Shown here in pieces: positions 1 through 7,280 of a stretch of 17,779 bases of DNA (positions are counted from its first letter, which is position 1; every line of letters starts with the position of its first letter). The position numbers and the translations under genes are program-made. Source of the stretch: Pseudomonadota bacterium (GTDB taxonomy: Bacteria; Pseudomonadota; Alphaproteobacteria; Acetobacterales; Acetobacteraceae); NCBI GenBank assembly GCA_021807975.1, contig JAKBCJ010000046.1, positions 1 through 17,779 of the forward strand, read 5' to 3'. The notes below the pieces were generated by a model. The model saw nothing but the letters and a program-made list of their open reading frames with translations. It made no database searches and was not told where the DNA came from.

Positions 1-490
1 ATTCCGCCTGAGAAACGCGCTGAACGCGCTGCCGGAGTTCAAGGCGTTCCAGGTCATCGTGCTGGATTGCCCGCCGGGCCTGGGACTGCTGACGTTGAAC
101 GCGCTGGTGGCGGCCGGCGGGGTTATCGTGCCGCTGCAATGCGAGTTCTACGCGCTGGAGGGCATCAGCAACCTGATGCACACCATCGAGGCGGTACGGC
201 GGCGTTTCAACGCGCAACTGCGGCTGTCGGGGATTCTGCTGACGATGTTCGACCGGCGCAACAGCCTTTCCGGGCTGGTGGAGAAGGATGCGCGCGATCA
301 TTTCGGCGACTGGGTGTTCGATACGACGATCCCGCGCAATATCCGCGTGTCGGAGGCTCCCAGCCATGGTCTGCCGGTGTTGATGTACGATCCGAAATCG
401 CCGGGTGCTGTGTCCTACACAGCGTTGGGGGCGGAGCTGCTGAAGAAAGAGAAAATTGTGATTCCGGAGCACGTTAAGACGCATGGCTAG
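1..490 (+). CDS. parA: Chromosome partitioning ATPase ParA, C-terminal part (5' end outside the window)
   Basis: The reading frame is open from base 2 to the TAG at 488-490, so only the last roughly 160 residues are present. ParA is a deviant Walker-type ATPase that binds DNA non-specifically and, with ParB at parS, moves replicated origins apart. Visible signatures are the Walker B stretch VIVLDCPPGLG followed by LTLNAL, then VPLQCEFYALEG, and the late block FDTTIPRNIRVSEAPSHGLPV, all typical of chromosomal ParA/Soj proteins. The deviant Walker A lysine motif lies upstream and cannot be checked. The 3' end overlaps the parB start codon by 8 bases, so the two are translationally coupled. Identification is firm; only the N-terminus is missing. 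Confidence 0.96.
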   Translation, partial: FRLRNALNALPEFKAFQVIVLDCPPGLGLLTLNALVAAGGVIVPLQCEFYALEGISNLMHTIEAVRRRFNAQLRLSGILLTMFDRRNSLSGLVEKDARDHFGDWVFDTTIPRNIRVSEAPSHGLPVLMYDPKSPGAVSYTALGAELLKKEKIVIPEHVKTHG

Positions 491-1370
491 CAAACCCACG
501 CCCCCCAGGCTCGGTCGCGGACTGGCCGCGCTTTTGGGCGATGTCTCCATGCCGCCCAGCCCGGAGCGGGGAACCACGGTTGCCGCGATTCCGATGGACC
601 AGATCGACCCCAATCCGTTCCAGCCACGGTCGGATTTCGATCCGGCCGAGCTGGAGAGTCTGGCGGAGTCGATCCGCGTCCAGGGCGTGCTGCAGCCCAT
701 TTTGGTGCGTGCCCATCCGACGGAGCCCGAGCGTTATCAGATCGTGGCGGGGGAGCGGCGGTTTCGGGCGGCGATGCAGGCCGGGTTAAACGAAATCCCG
801 GCGATGCAGCGGGAAATGGACGACAGCGACGCGGCGGTGATCGCGCTGGTGGAAAACCTGCAACGGCAAGATCTGAACGCGGTCGAAGAAGCCGAGGGCT
901 ATCAGCGCCTGCTGGCCGATTTCGGCTTGACGCATGAGGCCCTGGGGTATGCGGTCAGCAAGTCTCGCGCCCATATCGGCAACACGATCCGGCTGCTTCG
1001 CCTGCCCGAACCGGTGTTGAGGAGCGTGCGTTCCGGCACATTGTCCTCGGGGCATGCCCGTGCGCTGATCAACGCGCCCAATCCGGACGAACTGGCGGAT
1101 CAGATTCAGAAGCGCGGGCTGTCGGTGCGTCAGACCGAGATGCTGGTGACCAAGGTGATAGCGGCGCGTGGCGCGCCCCCGCGCGTGGCCGCGCCGAAGA
1201 AGATCGACACGTCCGACCTGGAGCGGCGGGTTTCGCAGGCGCTGGGCTGCCGGGTCACGATTACCACCGCTCGGAAGGGCGGGGGCGAGGTTACTATCCA
1301 ATTCCGGGATTTCCTGCAGTTGGACGAGCTGATCGACCGCCTGACGGGGAAATCTCCGGTTCAGGATTAG
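483..1370 (+). CDS. parB: Chromosome partitioning protein ParB
   Basis: This is a 295-residue ParB/Spo0J-family protein: a CTP-dependent DNA clamp that loads at parS, spreads and stimulates ParA. The order is an N-terminal ParA-interacting segment (LGRGLAALLGD, residues 10-20), the ParB/Srx nucleotide-binding domain with IDPNPFQPR (41-49) and the arginine-rich box GERRFRAA (90-97), the ENLQRQDLN motif (124-132), a helix-turn-helix around 146-170 (LTHEALGYAVSKSRAHIGNTI), and a C-terminal dimerisation region ending in the sheet VTIQFRDFLQLDEL. Length is normal. The start at 483 lies inside the parA stop region, as usual for this operon. No canonical parS (TGTTTCACGTGAAACA-like) was seen in the window. 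The gene after parB is on the opposite strand, so the operon ends here. Confidence 0.97.
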   Translation: MASKPTPPRLGRGLAALLGDVSMPPSPERGTTVAAIPMDQIDPNPFQPRSDFDPAELESLAESIRVQGVLQPILVRAHPTEPERYQIVAGERRFRAAMQAGLNEIPAMQREMDDSDAAVIALVENLQRQDLNAVEEAEGYQRLLADFGLTHEALGYAVSKSRAHIGNTIRLLRLPEPVLRSVRSGTLSSGHARALINAPNPDELADQIQKRGLSVRQTEMLVTKVIAARGAPPRVAAPKKIDTSDLERRVSQALGCRVTITTARKGGGEVTIQFRDFLQLDELIDRLTGKSPVQD

Positions 1371-1651
1371 ATCAGCTTGCCCTGTAGAAATCCCAGGGCG
1401 GGCAGGGGGCGCCAGGATCGCGGCAGCTCCGCCCGTCTGATCGGGCGCACGGAATAGGTGGGCGTTGGCTGGCGGCTGTTGCGCAGGAAGTTGGAGTAGG
1501 CGGTGACCTGCTGTTCGCGCCATGCCTGGTCGGCGAGGGCCGCGTGCCGGCTGGCAAACACCTCTGCCACGCGGGACGTCCGGCCGATCGATGCGACCAC
1601 CGCCCAAAGCGTGTCGTCGCGGTAGTTGGCGATGCTGACCGGTTCCACCAT
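1367..1651 (-). CDS. Small uncharacterised protein, 94 aa
   Basis: This minus-strand frame runs from an ATG at 1651 to a TAA at 1367-1369, overlapping the parB stop tail-to-tail. I call it a gene because its codons show strong G/C at the third position (for example GTG GTC GCA TCG ATC GGC) and the protein has balanced composition (MVEPVSIANYRDDTLWAVVA at the start), unlike the Arg/Pro-rich shadow frames nearby. No domain, signal peptide or membrane segment is recognised; a helical middle (residues 25-60) and a proline/arginine-rich end (62-85) are visible. The open frame continues upstream far into the next gene's antisense, but the ATG at 1651 is the first sensible start; a TTG about 12 codons earlier is an alternative. 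No strong Shine-Dalgarno is seen. Function unknown. Confidence 0.6.
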   Translation of the reverse strand: MVEPVSIANYRDDTLWAVVASIGRTSRVAEVFASRHAALADQAWREQQVTAYSNFLRNSRQPTPTYSVRPIRRAELPRSWRPLPALGFLQGKLI

Positions 1652-1769
1652 AACCTGAAAGCTGACTTTCCCGGGGCGGGAAGGCAAGACCCTTTCGTGC
1701 GAGTCGGCAAATCCCGGGCGGCGCCCTCGACGCCGGCAGCGGGACGGGGGTAGCATTTCCGTAAAACCC

Positions 1770-1787
1770 GGAGGGAATGCCACGATG
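1770..1787 (+). promoter_or_regulatory. Shine-Dalgarno site of the CoA-transferase gene
   Basis: GGAGGG at 1770-1775 sits 9 bases before the ATG at 1785. The closer ATG at 1777 runs straight into a stop (ATG CCA CGA TGA), so this site fixes the start at 1785. Confidence 0.75.
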
Positions 1788-3011
1788 AGCGGAGAAAACT
1801 GCCTCGCCGGACTCAAGATACTGGATTTGACCCAGTTCGAGGCCGGGCCGTCCTGCACGGAAGCGTTGGCGTGGATGGGCGCCGATGTGGTGAAGATCGA
1901 GAATCCGAGGGTCGGAGACCCCGGGCGTTCGTCGGGCCGCACGGCCGGCAGCGCGGCCGATGCGCTGTACTTCCTGCAATACAATGCCAACAAGCGTTCG
2001 GTCGCCATCAACTTGAAGGACCCGCGGGGGCTGGACCTGGTCAAGGCACTGGTCAAAACCGCCGACGTGATGATCGAGAACTTTGCCCCTGGCGCGATCG
2101 AGCGGCTGGGGCTGGGGTATGAGGTTATCAAGGCGATCAATCCGGCGATCATCTACTGTCAGGTCAAGGGTTTCGGCACCGGCAGCCCGTACGAGAAGAA
2201 CCTGGCGTTCGACATGATCGCCCAGGCGTGCGGCGGGCTGATGTCGATCACGGGCGAGGAAGACGGGCCGCCGTGCAAGCCCGGGGCGACGATCGGCGAT
2301 ACCGGCACGGGCATGCTGATGGCGGTTTCCATTCTGGGGGCCTATGTCCGGCGGCTGCGCACCGGGCAGGGCGAGCATCTTCAGGTCGCGATGCAGGATG
2401 CCATCCTGCACTACATCCGTAATGCCTTCGCCTATATGGAGCGAACCGGCGGCAAGCCGGCTCCGCGTGCCGGGGCCAGGACTGTTGGCGGCGGCAATCC
2501 GCCGATCGGGGTGTATCCCTGCAAGGGCGGCGGGGCGAACGATTATGTGTATATCTACACCAGCGCCGCCAATCCGGAACACTGGACCCGGCTGTTGAAG
2601 GTGATGGGCCGCGAGGACCTGCTGGACGATCCGCGATTTGCCACTCCGGCCGCACGCACCGACCATCGCGCGGAGGTGGACCGGATCGTGTCCGAATGGA
2701 CGATCCGGCATGACAAGACCACCGCGATGGAACTGGTCGGCAGTGCCACGATCCCGGCCGGGGCGGTGCTGGATACCAGGGAACTGGCGGACGACAAGAC
2801 GTTCCTGGAACGCGGGATTCGCCAGACCATGCAGCATCCGGTGGTGGGCGAGTACGTCATGAGCGGGTGGCCCGTCCGCTTTGGCGGACGTCCGCCGGAG
2901 GTGACGGCGGCGCCGCTGCTGGGCGAGCATGGGGCGGAGGTTCTGTCGGAGTGGCTGAACTACGATTCGTCCCGGATTTCGGAACTTAGAAACAACGAGG
3001 TAATTTCCTGA
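1785..3011 (+). CDS. CaiB/BaiF-family (class III) CoA transferase, formyl-CoA-transferase-like
   Basis: This 408-residue protein matches the usual length of class III CoA transferases, which move CoA between carboxylic acids through an aspartyl-CoA anhydride in an interlocked dimer. Visible signatures: GLKILDLTQFEAGPSCTEAL near the N-terminus, GADVVKIENP (32-41), NANKRSVAINLKDP (67-80), ADVMIENFAPGAIERLGLGY (93-112), and IGDTGTG (170-176) with D172 as the likely catalytic aspartate; later GQGEHLQVAMQDAI and APLLGEHGAEVL near the end. From memory it resembles oxalate formyl-CoA transferase more than carnitine CaiB, including the glycine-rich loop (VGGGNPP), but no oxalyl-CoA decarboxylase is nearby, so the substrate is open. 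It ends TGATG with the next gene, which implies coupled translation. Several dicarboxylate or carnitine-like acids are possible substrates. Confidence 0.92.
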   Translation: MSGENCLAGLKILDLTQFEAGPSCTEALAWMGADVVKIENPRVGDPGRSSGRTAGSAADALYFLQYNANKRSVAINLKDPRGLDLVKALVKTADVMIENFAPGAIERLGLGYEVIKAINPAIIYCQVKGFGTGSPYEKNLAFDMIAQACGGLMSITGEEDGPPCKPGATIGDTGTGMLMAVSILGAYVRRLRTGQGEHLQVAMQDAILHYIRNAFAYMERTGGKPAPRAGARTVGGGNPPIGVYPCKGGGANDYVYIYTSAANPEHWTRLLKVMGREDLLDDPRFATPAARTDHRAEVDRIVSEWTIRHDKTTAMELVGSATIPAGAVLDTRELADDKTFLERGIRQTMQHPVVGEYVMSGWPVRFGGRPPEVTAAPLLGEHGAEVLSEWLNYDSSRISELRNNEVIS

Positions 3012-3787
3012 TGACATATCAATTTTGCACGGTGCAGGACGAGGGCCGGGTGCGTATCGTCACCTTGAATCGTCCGGAGGTGCTGAACGCCCTGCATACC
3101 GATGCCAACGACGAGCTGGCCGTGGTGTGGGATGAGTTCGCGGCCCGCGACGACCTTTGGGTCGGCATCGTCACCGGGGCTGGGGAGCGCGGGTTCTGTG
3201 CGGGCAACGATTTGAAGGTGCAGGCCAGCGGGAAGCGGCGCCCCATGGGTCCGCGGGGGTTCGCCGGGATTTGCAGCCGGTTCGACCTGGACAAGCCGAT
3301 GATCGCCGCGGTGAACGGGATGGCGATGGGCGGCGGGTTCGAAACCGCTCTGGCCTGCGACATCATTATCGCGGCTGAGAACGCGCTGTTTGCGTTGCCG
3401 GAGCCCAGGGTTGGGCTGATCGCCGGGGCAGGGGGCGTGCATCGGCTGCCTAGGTCGATCCCGATCAAGAAGGCCATGGGCATGATCCTGACCGGACGGC
3501 GGGTGTCTGCGCGGGAGGGTTTCGAACTGGGGTTCGTTACCGAGGTGGTGCCGGAGGGGCAGTCGCTGGCGGCGGCCAAGCGGTGGGCGGCGCTGATTCT
3601 GGAGTGCTCGCCCAAGGCGATCCGAGCGTCGAAGCAGGCGTCGTACCGGGGGTTGGATGAGCCGACGCTGGAACAGGCGATGCGCACGATCTACCCGGCG
3701 CAGCGGGAGAATATGGAGAGCGAGGATTACATCGAAGGTCCGAAGGCATTCGCTGAGAAACGTAAGCCGGACTGGCGGAACCGCTGA
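3011..3787 (+). CDS. Enoyl-CoA hydratase/isomerase family protein, CaiD-like
   Basis: This 258-residue crotonase-fold protein has FCAGNDLK (62-69) and the GMAMGGGFETALACD segment (103-117), which form the oxyanion hole. E111 and E131 (in FALPEPRVG) align with the two catalytic glutamates of enoyl-CoA hydratase, so hydration or dehydration of a CoA thioester is expected. Long stretches recall E. coli CaiD (crotonobetainyl-CoA hydratase): GPRGFAG, LDKPMIAAVNG, LTGRRVSA and the tail SEDYIEGPKAFAEKRKPDW. With the preceding CoA transferase it forms an activate-then-hydrate pair like CaiB-CaiD. No CoA ligase, acyl-CoA dehydrogenase or transporter of a carnitine operon is present, so the true substrate is not known. 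The ATG overlaps the upstream TGA by one base (TGATG), and GAGG lies at 2997-3000. Confidence 0.92.
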   Translation: MTYQFCTVQDEGRVRIVTLNRPEVLNALHTDANDELAVVWDEFAARDDLWVGIVTGAGERGFCAGNDLKVQASGKRRPMGPRGFAGICSRFDLDKPMIAAVNGMAMGGGFETALACDIIIAAENALFALPEPRVGLIAGAGGVHRLPRSIPIKKAMGMILTGRRVSAREGFELGFVTEVVPEGQSLAAAKRWAALILECSPKAIRASKQASYRGLDEPTLEQAMRTIYPAQRENMESEDYIEGPKAFAEKRKPDWRNR

Positions 3788-3795
3788 CCGGACGG

Positions 3796-3819
3796 GCCGC
3801 GCCCGGGTTGGGGCGCGGC
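3796..3819 (+). terminator. GC-rich hairpin after the CoA-transferase/hydratase pair
   Basis: GCCGCGCCC (3796-3804) and GGGCGCGGC (3811-3819) form a perfect 9-bp stem with a 6-base loop, starting 9 bases after the TGA of the hydratase gene. Only a short T run (GCCTTT) follows, so it is a plausible but weak intrinsic terminator. Bases 3820-3909 hold nothing else I recognise. Confidence 0.5.
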
Positions 3820-3909
3820 GCCTTTGCGGTGCGGGATGTGAACGGCGGGCCATGACCCGGGCGGGGCCGGTTGAGGTGGCCGGTTTTCCGGGCGAGGCCG
3901 TTGACCGAC

Positions 3910-4800
3910 TCAGATTTGGGTATAGTCGCTGGCGTCCAGGTCGGCGATCAGCTTCGGCCCCGTCGGCTTCCAGTTCAGCTTCTCGCGGGTGATGGCGCTG
4001 GACGACGGCATATGCTGCCCGGCGAACATACTGAGCCAGCCAAAGTGCGCCGGGGATTCTTCGGGCCCGATGCTCTTTACCGGCACATTCAGCCCGCGTC
4101 CGAGAGCCTCGGCGATCGTCTTCATCGCCACGCCTTCTTCGTCCACCGCGTGGTAGATCGCGCCCGGTTCGGCCTTTTCGAACGCCAAACGGAACAGCCG
4201 GGCGGTGTCGGAAACATGGGCCGCGGGCCAGCAGTTGCTGCCATCGCCGATATAGGCCGAGACGCGCTTCTGCCGCGCCACCATGGTGAAGTAGGGGATC
4301 AAGCCCTGCTTGCGTGTGTCGTGAATCTGCGCGAGGCGGACGACCGAGGTTTTCACACCGCGCTCCGTGAGGTTCTTCACCAAGGCTTCCAAGCCCGCGC
4401 GAGGGTTCCACGGAGCGGTCGGGCTGACCTCGGTCGATGGCTTGCCATCCACGTTCGCTGCCATGGCCGTGCCCGAGGTTACAACGAACGGCCTGTCCGA
4501 ACCCGGGAACATCTCGCCCAGCGCCGCGACGGCCTCTCGTTCATCCGCGGCGTTCTTTTCAAACCGGGAGAAGTCGTGGTTGAAGGCGAGGTGGATTACG
4601 CCATCCGACCTGGCTGCTCCTTTTCGGAGGCTGTCGAGATCCTCGATGTCGCCATGAAGTATTTCGGCACCGGCCGCGCGCAGCTTATCGGCGCCGGCTT
4701 CCGAACGGGTCAGGCCGAGTACCTGATGGCCTGCCTGGATTAAGTCCGGGACAAGCGCCGAACCGATGAACCCCGTTGCTCCAGTCACAAAGATGCGCAT
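3910..4800 (-). CDS. SDR-family NAD(P)-binding oxidoreductase/epimerase-like protein
   Basis: This 296-residue protein starts with a textbook Rossmann glycine motif TGATGFIG (6-13) of extended or atypical short-chain dehydrogenases. An arginine after the second strand (LGLTR, R32) suggests NADP(H) preference. HGDIEDLDSL (49-58) is the usual adenine-ring site, and VVRLAQIHD and CWPAAHVSDTARLF match the conserved downstream blocks of the extended family. The catalytic YxxxK is not evident: the region where it should lie reads WNPRAGLEALVKN (131-143) with no tyrosine, which is typical of atypical SDRs. The substrate is unknown. It is transcribed away from the AraC-type gene, which probably controls it. 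Start: ATG at 4800 with a GAGGAAG ribosome site about 10 bases upstream. Confidence 0.88.
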   Translation of the reverse strand: MRIFVTGATGFIGSALVPDLIQAGHQVLGLTRSEAGADKLRAAGAEILHGDIEDLDSLRKGAARSDGVIHLAFNHDFSRFEKNAADEREAVAALGEMFPGSDRPFVVTSGTAMAANVDGKPSTEVSPTAPWNPRAGLEALVKNLTERGVKTSVVRLAQIHDTRKQGLIPYFTMVARQKRVSAYIGDGSNCWPAAHVSDTARLFRLAFEKAEPGAIYHAVDEEGVAMKTIAEALGRGLNVPVKSIGPEESPAHFGWLSMFAGQHMPSSSAITREKLNWKPTGPKLIADLDASDYTQI

Positions 4801-4869
4801 GATGATGCTTCCTCAGCGTTAGGAATGCGCCGCCGATTTGCGCCGCTGCGTGTTAGATAGACTTTGGCC

Positions 4870-4898
4870 TACGGACGATCTATAACCGGAAGTCCGTA
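4870..4898. promoter_or_regulatory. Inverted repeat in the SDR-AraC intergenic region, candidate operator
   Basis: TACGGAC (4870-4876) and GTCCGTA (4892-4898) are a perfect 7-bp inverted repeat, 15 bases apart, in the gap between the divergent SDR and AraC-family genes. A second imperfect pair (AACCGG at 4884-4889, CTGGTT at 4902-4907) overlaps it. Such repeats fit binding of a dimeric regulator between divergent genes. AraC proteins more often bind direct repeats, so this is suggestive only. Convincing -35/-10 boxes were not identified. Confidence 0.35.
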
Positions 4899-4990
4899 TT
4901 ACTGGTTCAATCGTCTTGAACGATCATAACGCCGATATCCAAGGGGCCGAGACGCCGCTTATGCAGCCGGCTTTCGGATCGAATCAGCGC

Positions 4991-5977
4991 ATGGATCCGC
5001 TGTCCGAGGTTCTTGCGCTGCTGAAACCGCGGAGCTTGTCCTCTGGCGGCTTTACGGTGCCCGGGGATCTGGCGATTTATTTCCCGAAGCATCAGGGCAT
5101 CAAGTGCTACGCCATGATGGCCGGACAGTGTTGGCTGGCCGTCGAAGGCGTCGCGGAGCCCGTTCGGCTGGTAGCCGGAGACTGTTTCGTTTTGCCGCGC
5201 GGGCTGCCTTTTCGGCTCACTACGGATCTTTCGCTTGAACCGGTTCACTACGCGCTGGCTTGGGACCGCCTTCGCAAGGTCAATGAAGCGCCGGAGATCC
5301 ACGAGGGCGCGCGATACATTGCCGGCGGCTTCTTCGGGTTCACCGGCAGCCATGCGGAGATGCTGCTCACCTCATTGCCGCCCGTCGTGCATATCCGGCG
5401 CGAGTCAGACCGGGCCGCGATACGCTGGTCGCTGGAGCGCCTGCGGGAAGAACTTCGCGACCCACAGCCGGGTGGCTCGCTGATTGCGCAGCAGCTTGCA
5501 TACATGATGCTTATTCAGGCGTTGCGGCTATATCTGGCGGATACCACGACCGGTGGCCGCGGCTGGCTGTTTGCGCTGTCGGACAGGCATATGCGTATTG
5601 CCATCGCCAGCATGCACGGCGAGCCGGGATATCGCTGGACGCTGCACGCGCTGGCCGAACGCGTTGGGATGTCACGCTCGGTTTTTGCGTCGCGATTTCG
5701 CACGGTGGTCGGTGTGACGCCGATGGAATATCTCACGCGCTGGCGCATGCTTCTGGCTGCGGACCGCCTGCGGAACTCCGGGGAAGATATCAGCACCATT
5801 GCGCATTCGCTTGGCTACGAATCCGGGAGTGCGTTCGGTAAGGCCTTCCGTCGGGTTACGGGCTGTTCCCCGAGGCAGTATATTCGGTCCACCCTGCCGC
5901 GCGTCATGCCTGTAGCGCACGAAGCCGATGATCACGGGAGAGGGGTACCCGTTGCGGGTGTGGCTGACCGTTTGTAA
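4991..5977 (+). CDS. AraC-family transcriptional regulator with N-terminal cupin domain
   Basis: Read from the ATG at 4991 this is 328 residues. The N-terminus MDPLSEVLALLKPRS is the usual beginning of the AraC subfamily with an AraC-binding-like cupin (about residues 5-185, including VRLVAGDCFVLPRGLPFRL). The C-terminal half holds the double helix-turn-helix: WTLHALAERVGMSRSVFASRF (216-236) and the second helix pair around ISTIAHSLGYESGSAFGKAF (267-286) followed by RVTGCSPRQYIR. Longer starts exist in frame (ATG 4961, TTG 4916) but would add residues not typical of the family. It is divergent from the SDR gene and probably regulates it, perhaps in response to an electrophile or small ligand. 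The last roughly 25 residues run into a transposase remnant and may not be original. Confidence 0.9.
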   Translation: MDPLSEVLALLKPRSLSSGGFTVPGDLAIYFPKHQGIKCYAMMAGQCWLAVEGVAEPVRLVAGDCFVLPRGLPFRLTTDLSLEPVHYALAWDRLRKVNEAPEIHEGARYIAGGFFGFTGSHAEMLLTSLPPVVHIRRESDRAAIRWSLERLREELRDPQPGGSLIAQQLAYMMLIQALRLYLADTTTGGRGWLFALSDRHMRIAIASMHGEPGYRWTLHALAERVGMSRSVFASRFRTVVGVTPMEYLTRWRMLLAADRLRNSGEDISTIAHSLGYESGSAFGKAFRRVTGCSPRQYIRSTLPRVMPVAHEADDHGRGVPVAGVADRL

Positions 5978-6035
5978 TGACGGGCGGTCCCATCAGGCGC
6001 ACGGATATCGGACCCCGCGGGAGGTCTTGACCGGC
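5961..6035 (+). mobile_element. Remnant of an integrase-core (IS3/IS481-like) transposase, C-terminal fragment
   Basis: In the frame starting at 5928 the translation contains WLTVCNDGRSHQAHGYRTP followed by REV. This matches the conserved end of rve-type DDE transposases (the pattern YNxxRPHQALGYRTPxEV), with the usual Tyr, Pro and Leu changed to Cys, Ser and His. Nothing upstream encodes the catalytic domain; the AraC reading frame occupies that place. The frame stays open to a TAG at 6132-6134, but the residues after 6035 do not look like transposase. The piece is therefore a decayed scar. Terminal inverted repeats and a target duplication could not be recognised. The rest of 5978-6128 contains an A-rich run (6051-6061) and the lost 3' end of the minus-strand gene. 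Confidence 0.6.
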
Positions 6036-6128
6036 GTGGTCACAGGCCCAAAAACAAAAAAGCGTTCGTTATTTCCTTGCGGCTGCCTGCATGGCTTCGG
6101 GTGCGGGATCATTCACGTCAAGCACGCG

Positions 6129-7280
6129 CTATAGGTCATCGAAAGGGCACAGCAGAGCGTGCGCGAAAGCACGCTGGAACTTCTGGCGGTCGGTCTTCGC
6201 CCCACTGATGATACCAAGGCATGCGTCCTTCTGCCATACCGCATCCCCCAACAGTCGAGCCAGTTCGAAGCGGCGGTCGTATGGCTTGGAAGTCCGCAGG
6301 GCAACGCGGGACTTCGTTTCATCACCAATTCGGGCGCCGTAGGGCAGCTTTCTCGCGGTCGCGGTGGCCGATTTCAAATCGTCCCACCGCGCCTTGAAAA
6401 TATTTTCGAAGACTTCGTGCTTCAGCAGACCCCTTGGGACACCGATGACAGACCTGAGTTCTCTCGCGGCAGTTTCGGCCATTTGCCATGGACTCGCGTA
6501 GCTCGGCAGACTTCCGTCGCGCGAGAGGCTGTTTGCCAAACTCAAATCGACCTTAACTTCCGACTCACGCGTGGCTTCTATCACCAAGCTCAAGTATTGC
6601 GCGGACCTTGCTCCGGGCTGTGCATGTGCCGCTTCCTCGACGCCGTCCTCGCCAGCAACGTCGTCTAGCTTGACCAATTTATTGACGACCTCGTCAGGTG
6701 CTGCATCTGGATCGAACCCCAGACAAGCTTCCAGTCGGCGCCATGCAGCCAACTCCGGGTCCTGGCGTTCGATGGCAATTTGCTTAAGCAGGGTGTCAAG
6801 GGCTCTGCCGTCCACCATCATGGCACAGTTGCGAATAACGTCTTCGAAGAAACGATCAAATTCCGATTCGTATTCGTGCGCTGCGACCATGCCTACCTTG
6901 AAGTCAAAATAGGATTGAGGACCACCAACGCTATTCTTGCCGACGCTCCGGGCGAAGGCAATGCGGTCTCCGGCGCTGAAGATCATCACAGGAGGCCACA
7001 ATGCACCGCCGCTTGCCGAGTTCAACTCATGACGCAGGCGCCAGTCCACCGAGGGGAACCTGAAGTCCCTGATCGTTTCCCAGCGCAGCCGCCACCAATT
7101 GTCTGCCAGCCAAAGCGCTAAGCCAGTGGAAGAAGCCCGGAAGTAATCCCGTACCGTTTGCTTTTCGGTATCCACAATTCTTGAAATGACTCTCTTTCCC
7201 ACACGCAGTGAGATATTTGCCGTGTCGTCGCTACCCTCCGAAAAATCGGCGGAAAATTGGAAGTATCTGGAAGCAGTCAT
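6129..7280 (-). CDS. ImmA/IrrE-fold-like protein with degenerate zinc site, probably 3'-truncated
   Basis: This 383-residue protein belongs to no family I can name with certainty. The N-terminal half has WLADNWWRLRWE (57-68) and DWRLRHELNSASGG (79-92). The C-terminal part looks like the ImmA/IrrE (COG2856) peptidase fold: PWQMAETAARELRSVIGVP (264-282), then RRFELARLLGD (336-346), where active members have a RFxxAHExxH zinc motif, then RQKFQRAFAHALLCPF (365-380), equivalent to the common RxFAAELLxP. Both histidines and the glutamate of HExxH are replaced (R342, L343, D346), so peptidase activity is unlikely. Translation stops at a TAG at 6129-6131, yet the same frame continues plausibly for 19 more codons (RVLDVNDPAPEAMQAAARK) to a TAA at 6069-6071, which suggests a nonsense change plus loss of the true end at the transposase scar. 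Start ATG at 7280 overlaps the upstream stop (ATGA). Base composition is more AT-rich than in flanking genes. Confidence 0.7.
   Translation of the reverse strand: MTASRYFQFSADFSEGSDDTANISLRVGKRVISRIVDTEKQTVRDYFRASSTGLALWLADNWWRLRWETIRDFRFPSVDWRLRHELNSASGGALWPPVMIFSAGDRIAFARSVGKNSVGGPQSYFDFKVGMVAAHEYESEFDRFFEDVIRNCAMMVDGRALDTLLKQIAIERQDPELAAWRRLEACLGFDPDAAPDEVVNKLVKLDDVAGEDGVEEAAHAQPGARSAQYLSLVIEATRESEVKVDLSLANSLSRDGSLPSYASPWQMAETAARELRSVIGVPRGLLKHEVFENIFKARWDDLKSATATARKLPYGARIGDETKSRVALRTSKPYDRRFELARLLGDAVWQKDACLGIISGAKTDRQKFQRAFAHALLCPFDDL

Noticed and set aside
786..3017. 743-residue minus-strand open frame
   Set aside because: Antisense to parB, the small gene and the CoA transferase; Arg/Pro/Gln-rich with no motifs, a by-product of high GC.
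2960..4411. 483-residue minus-strand open frame
   Set aside because: Shadow of the hydratase and SDR genes; low-complexity basic composition.
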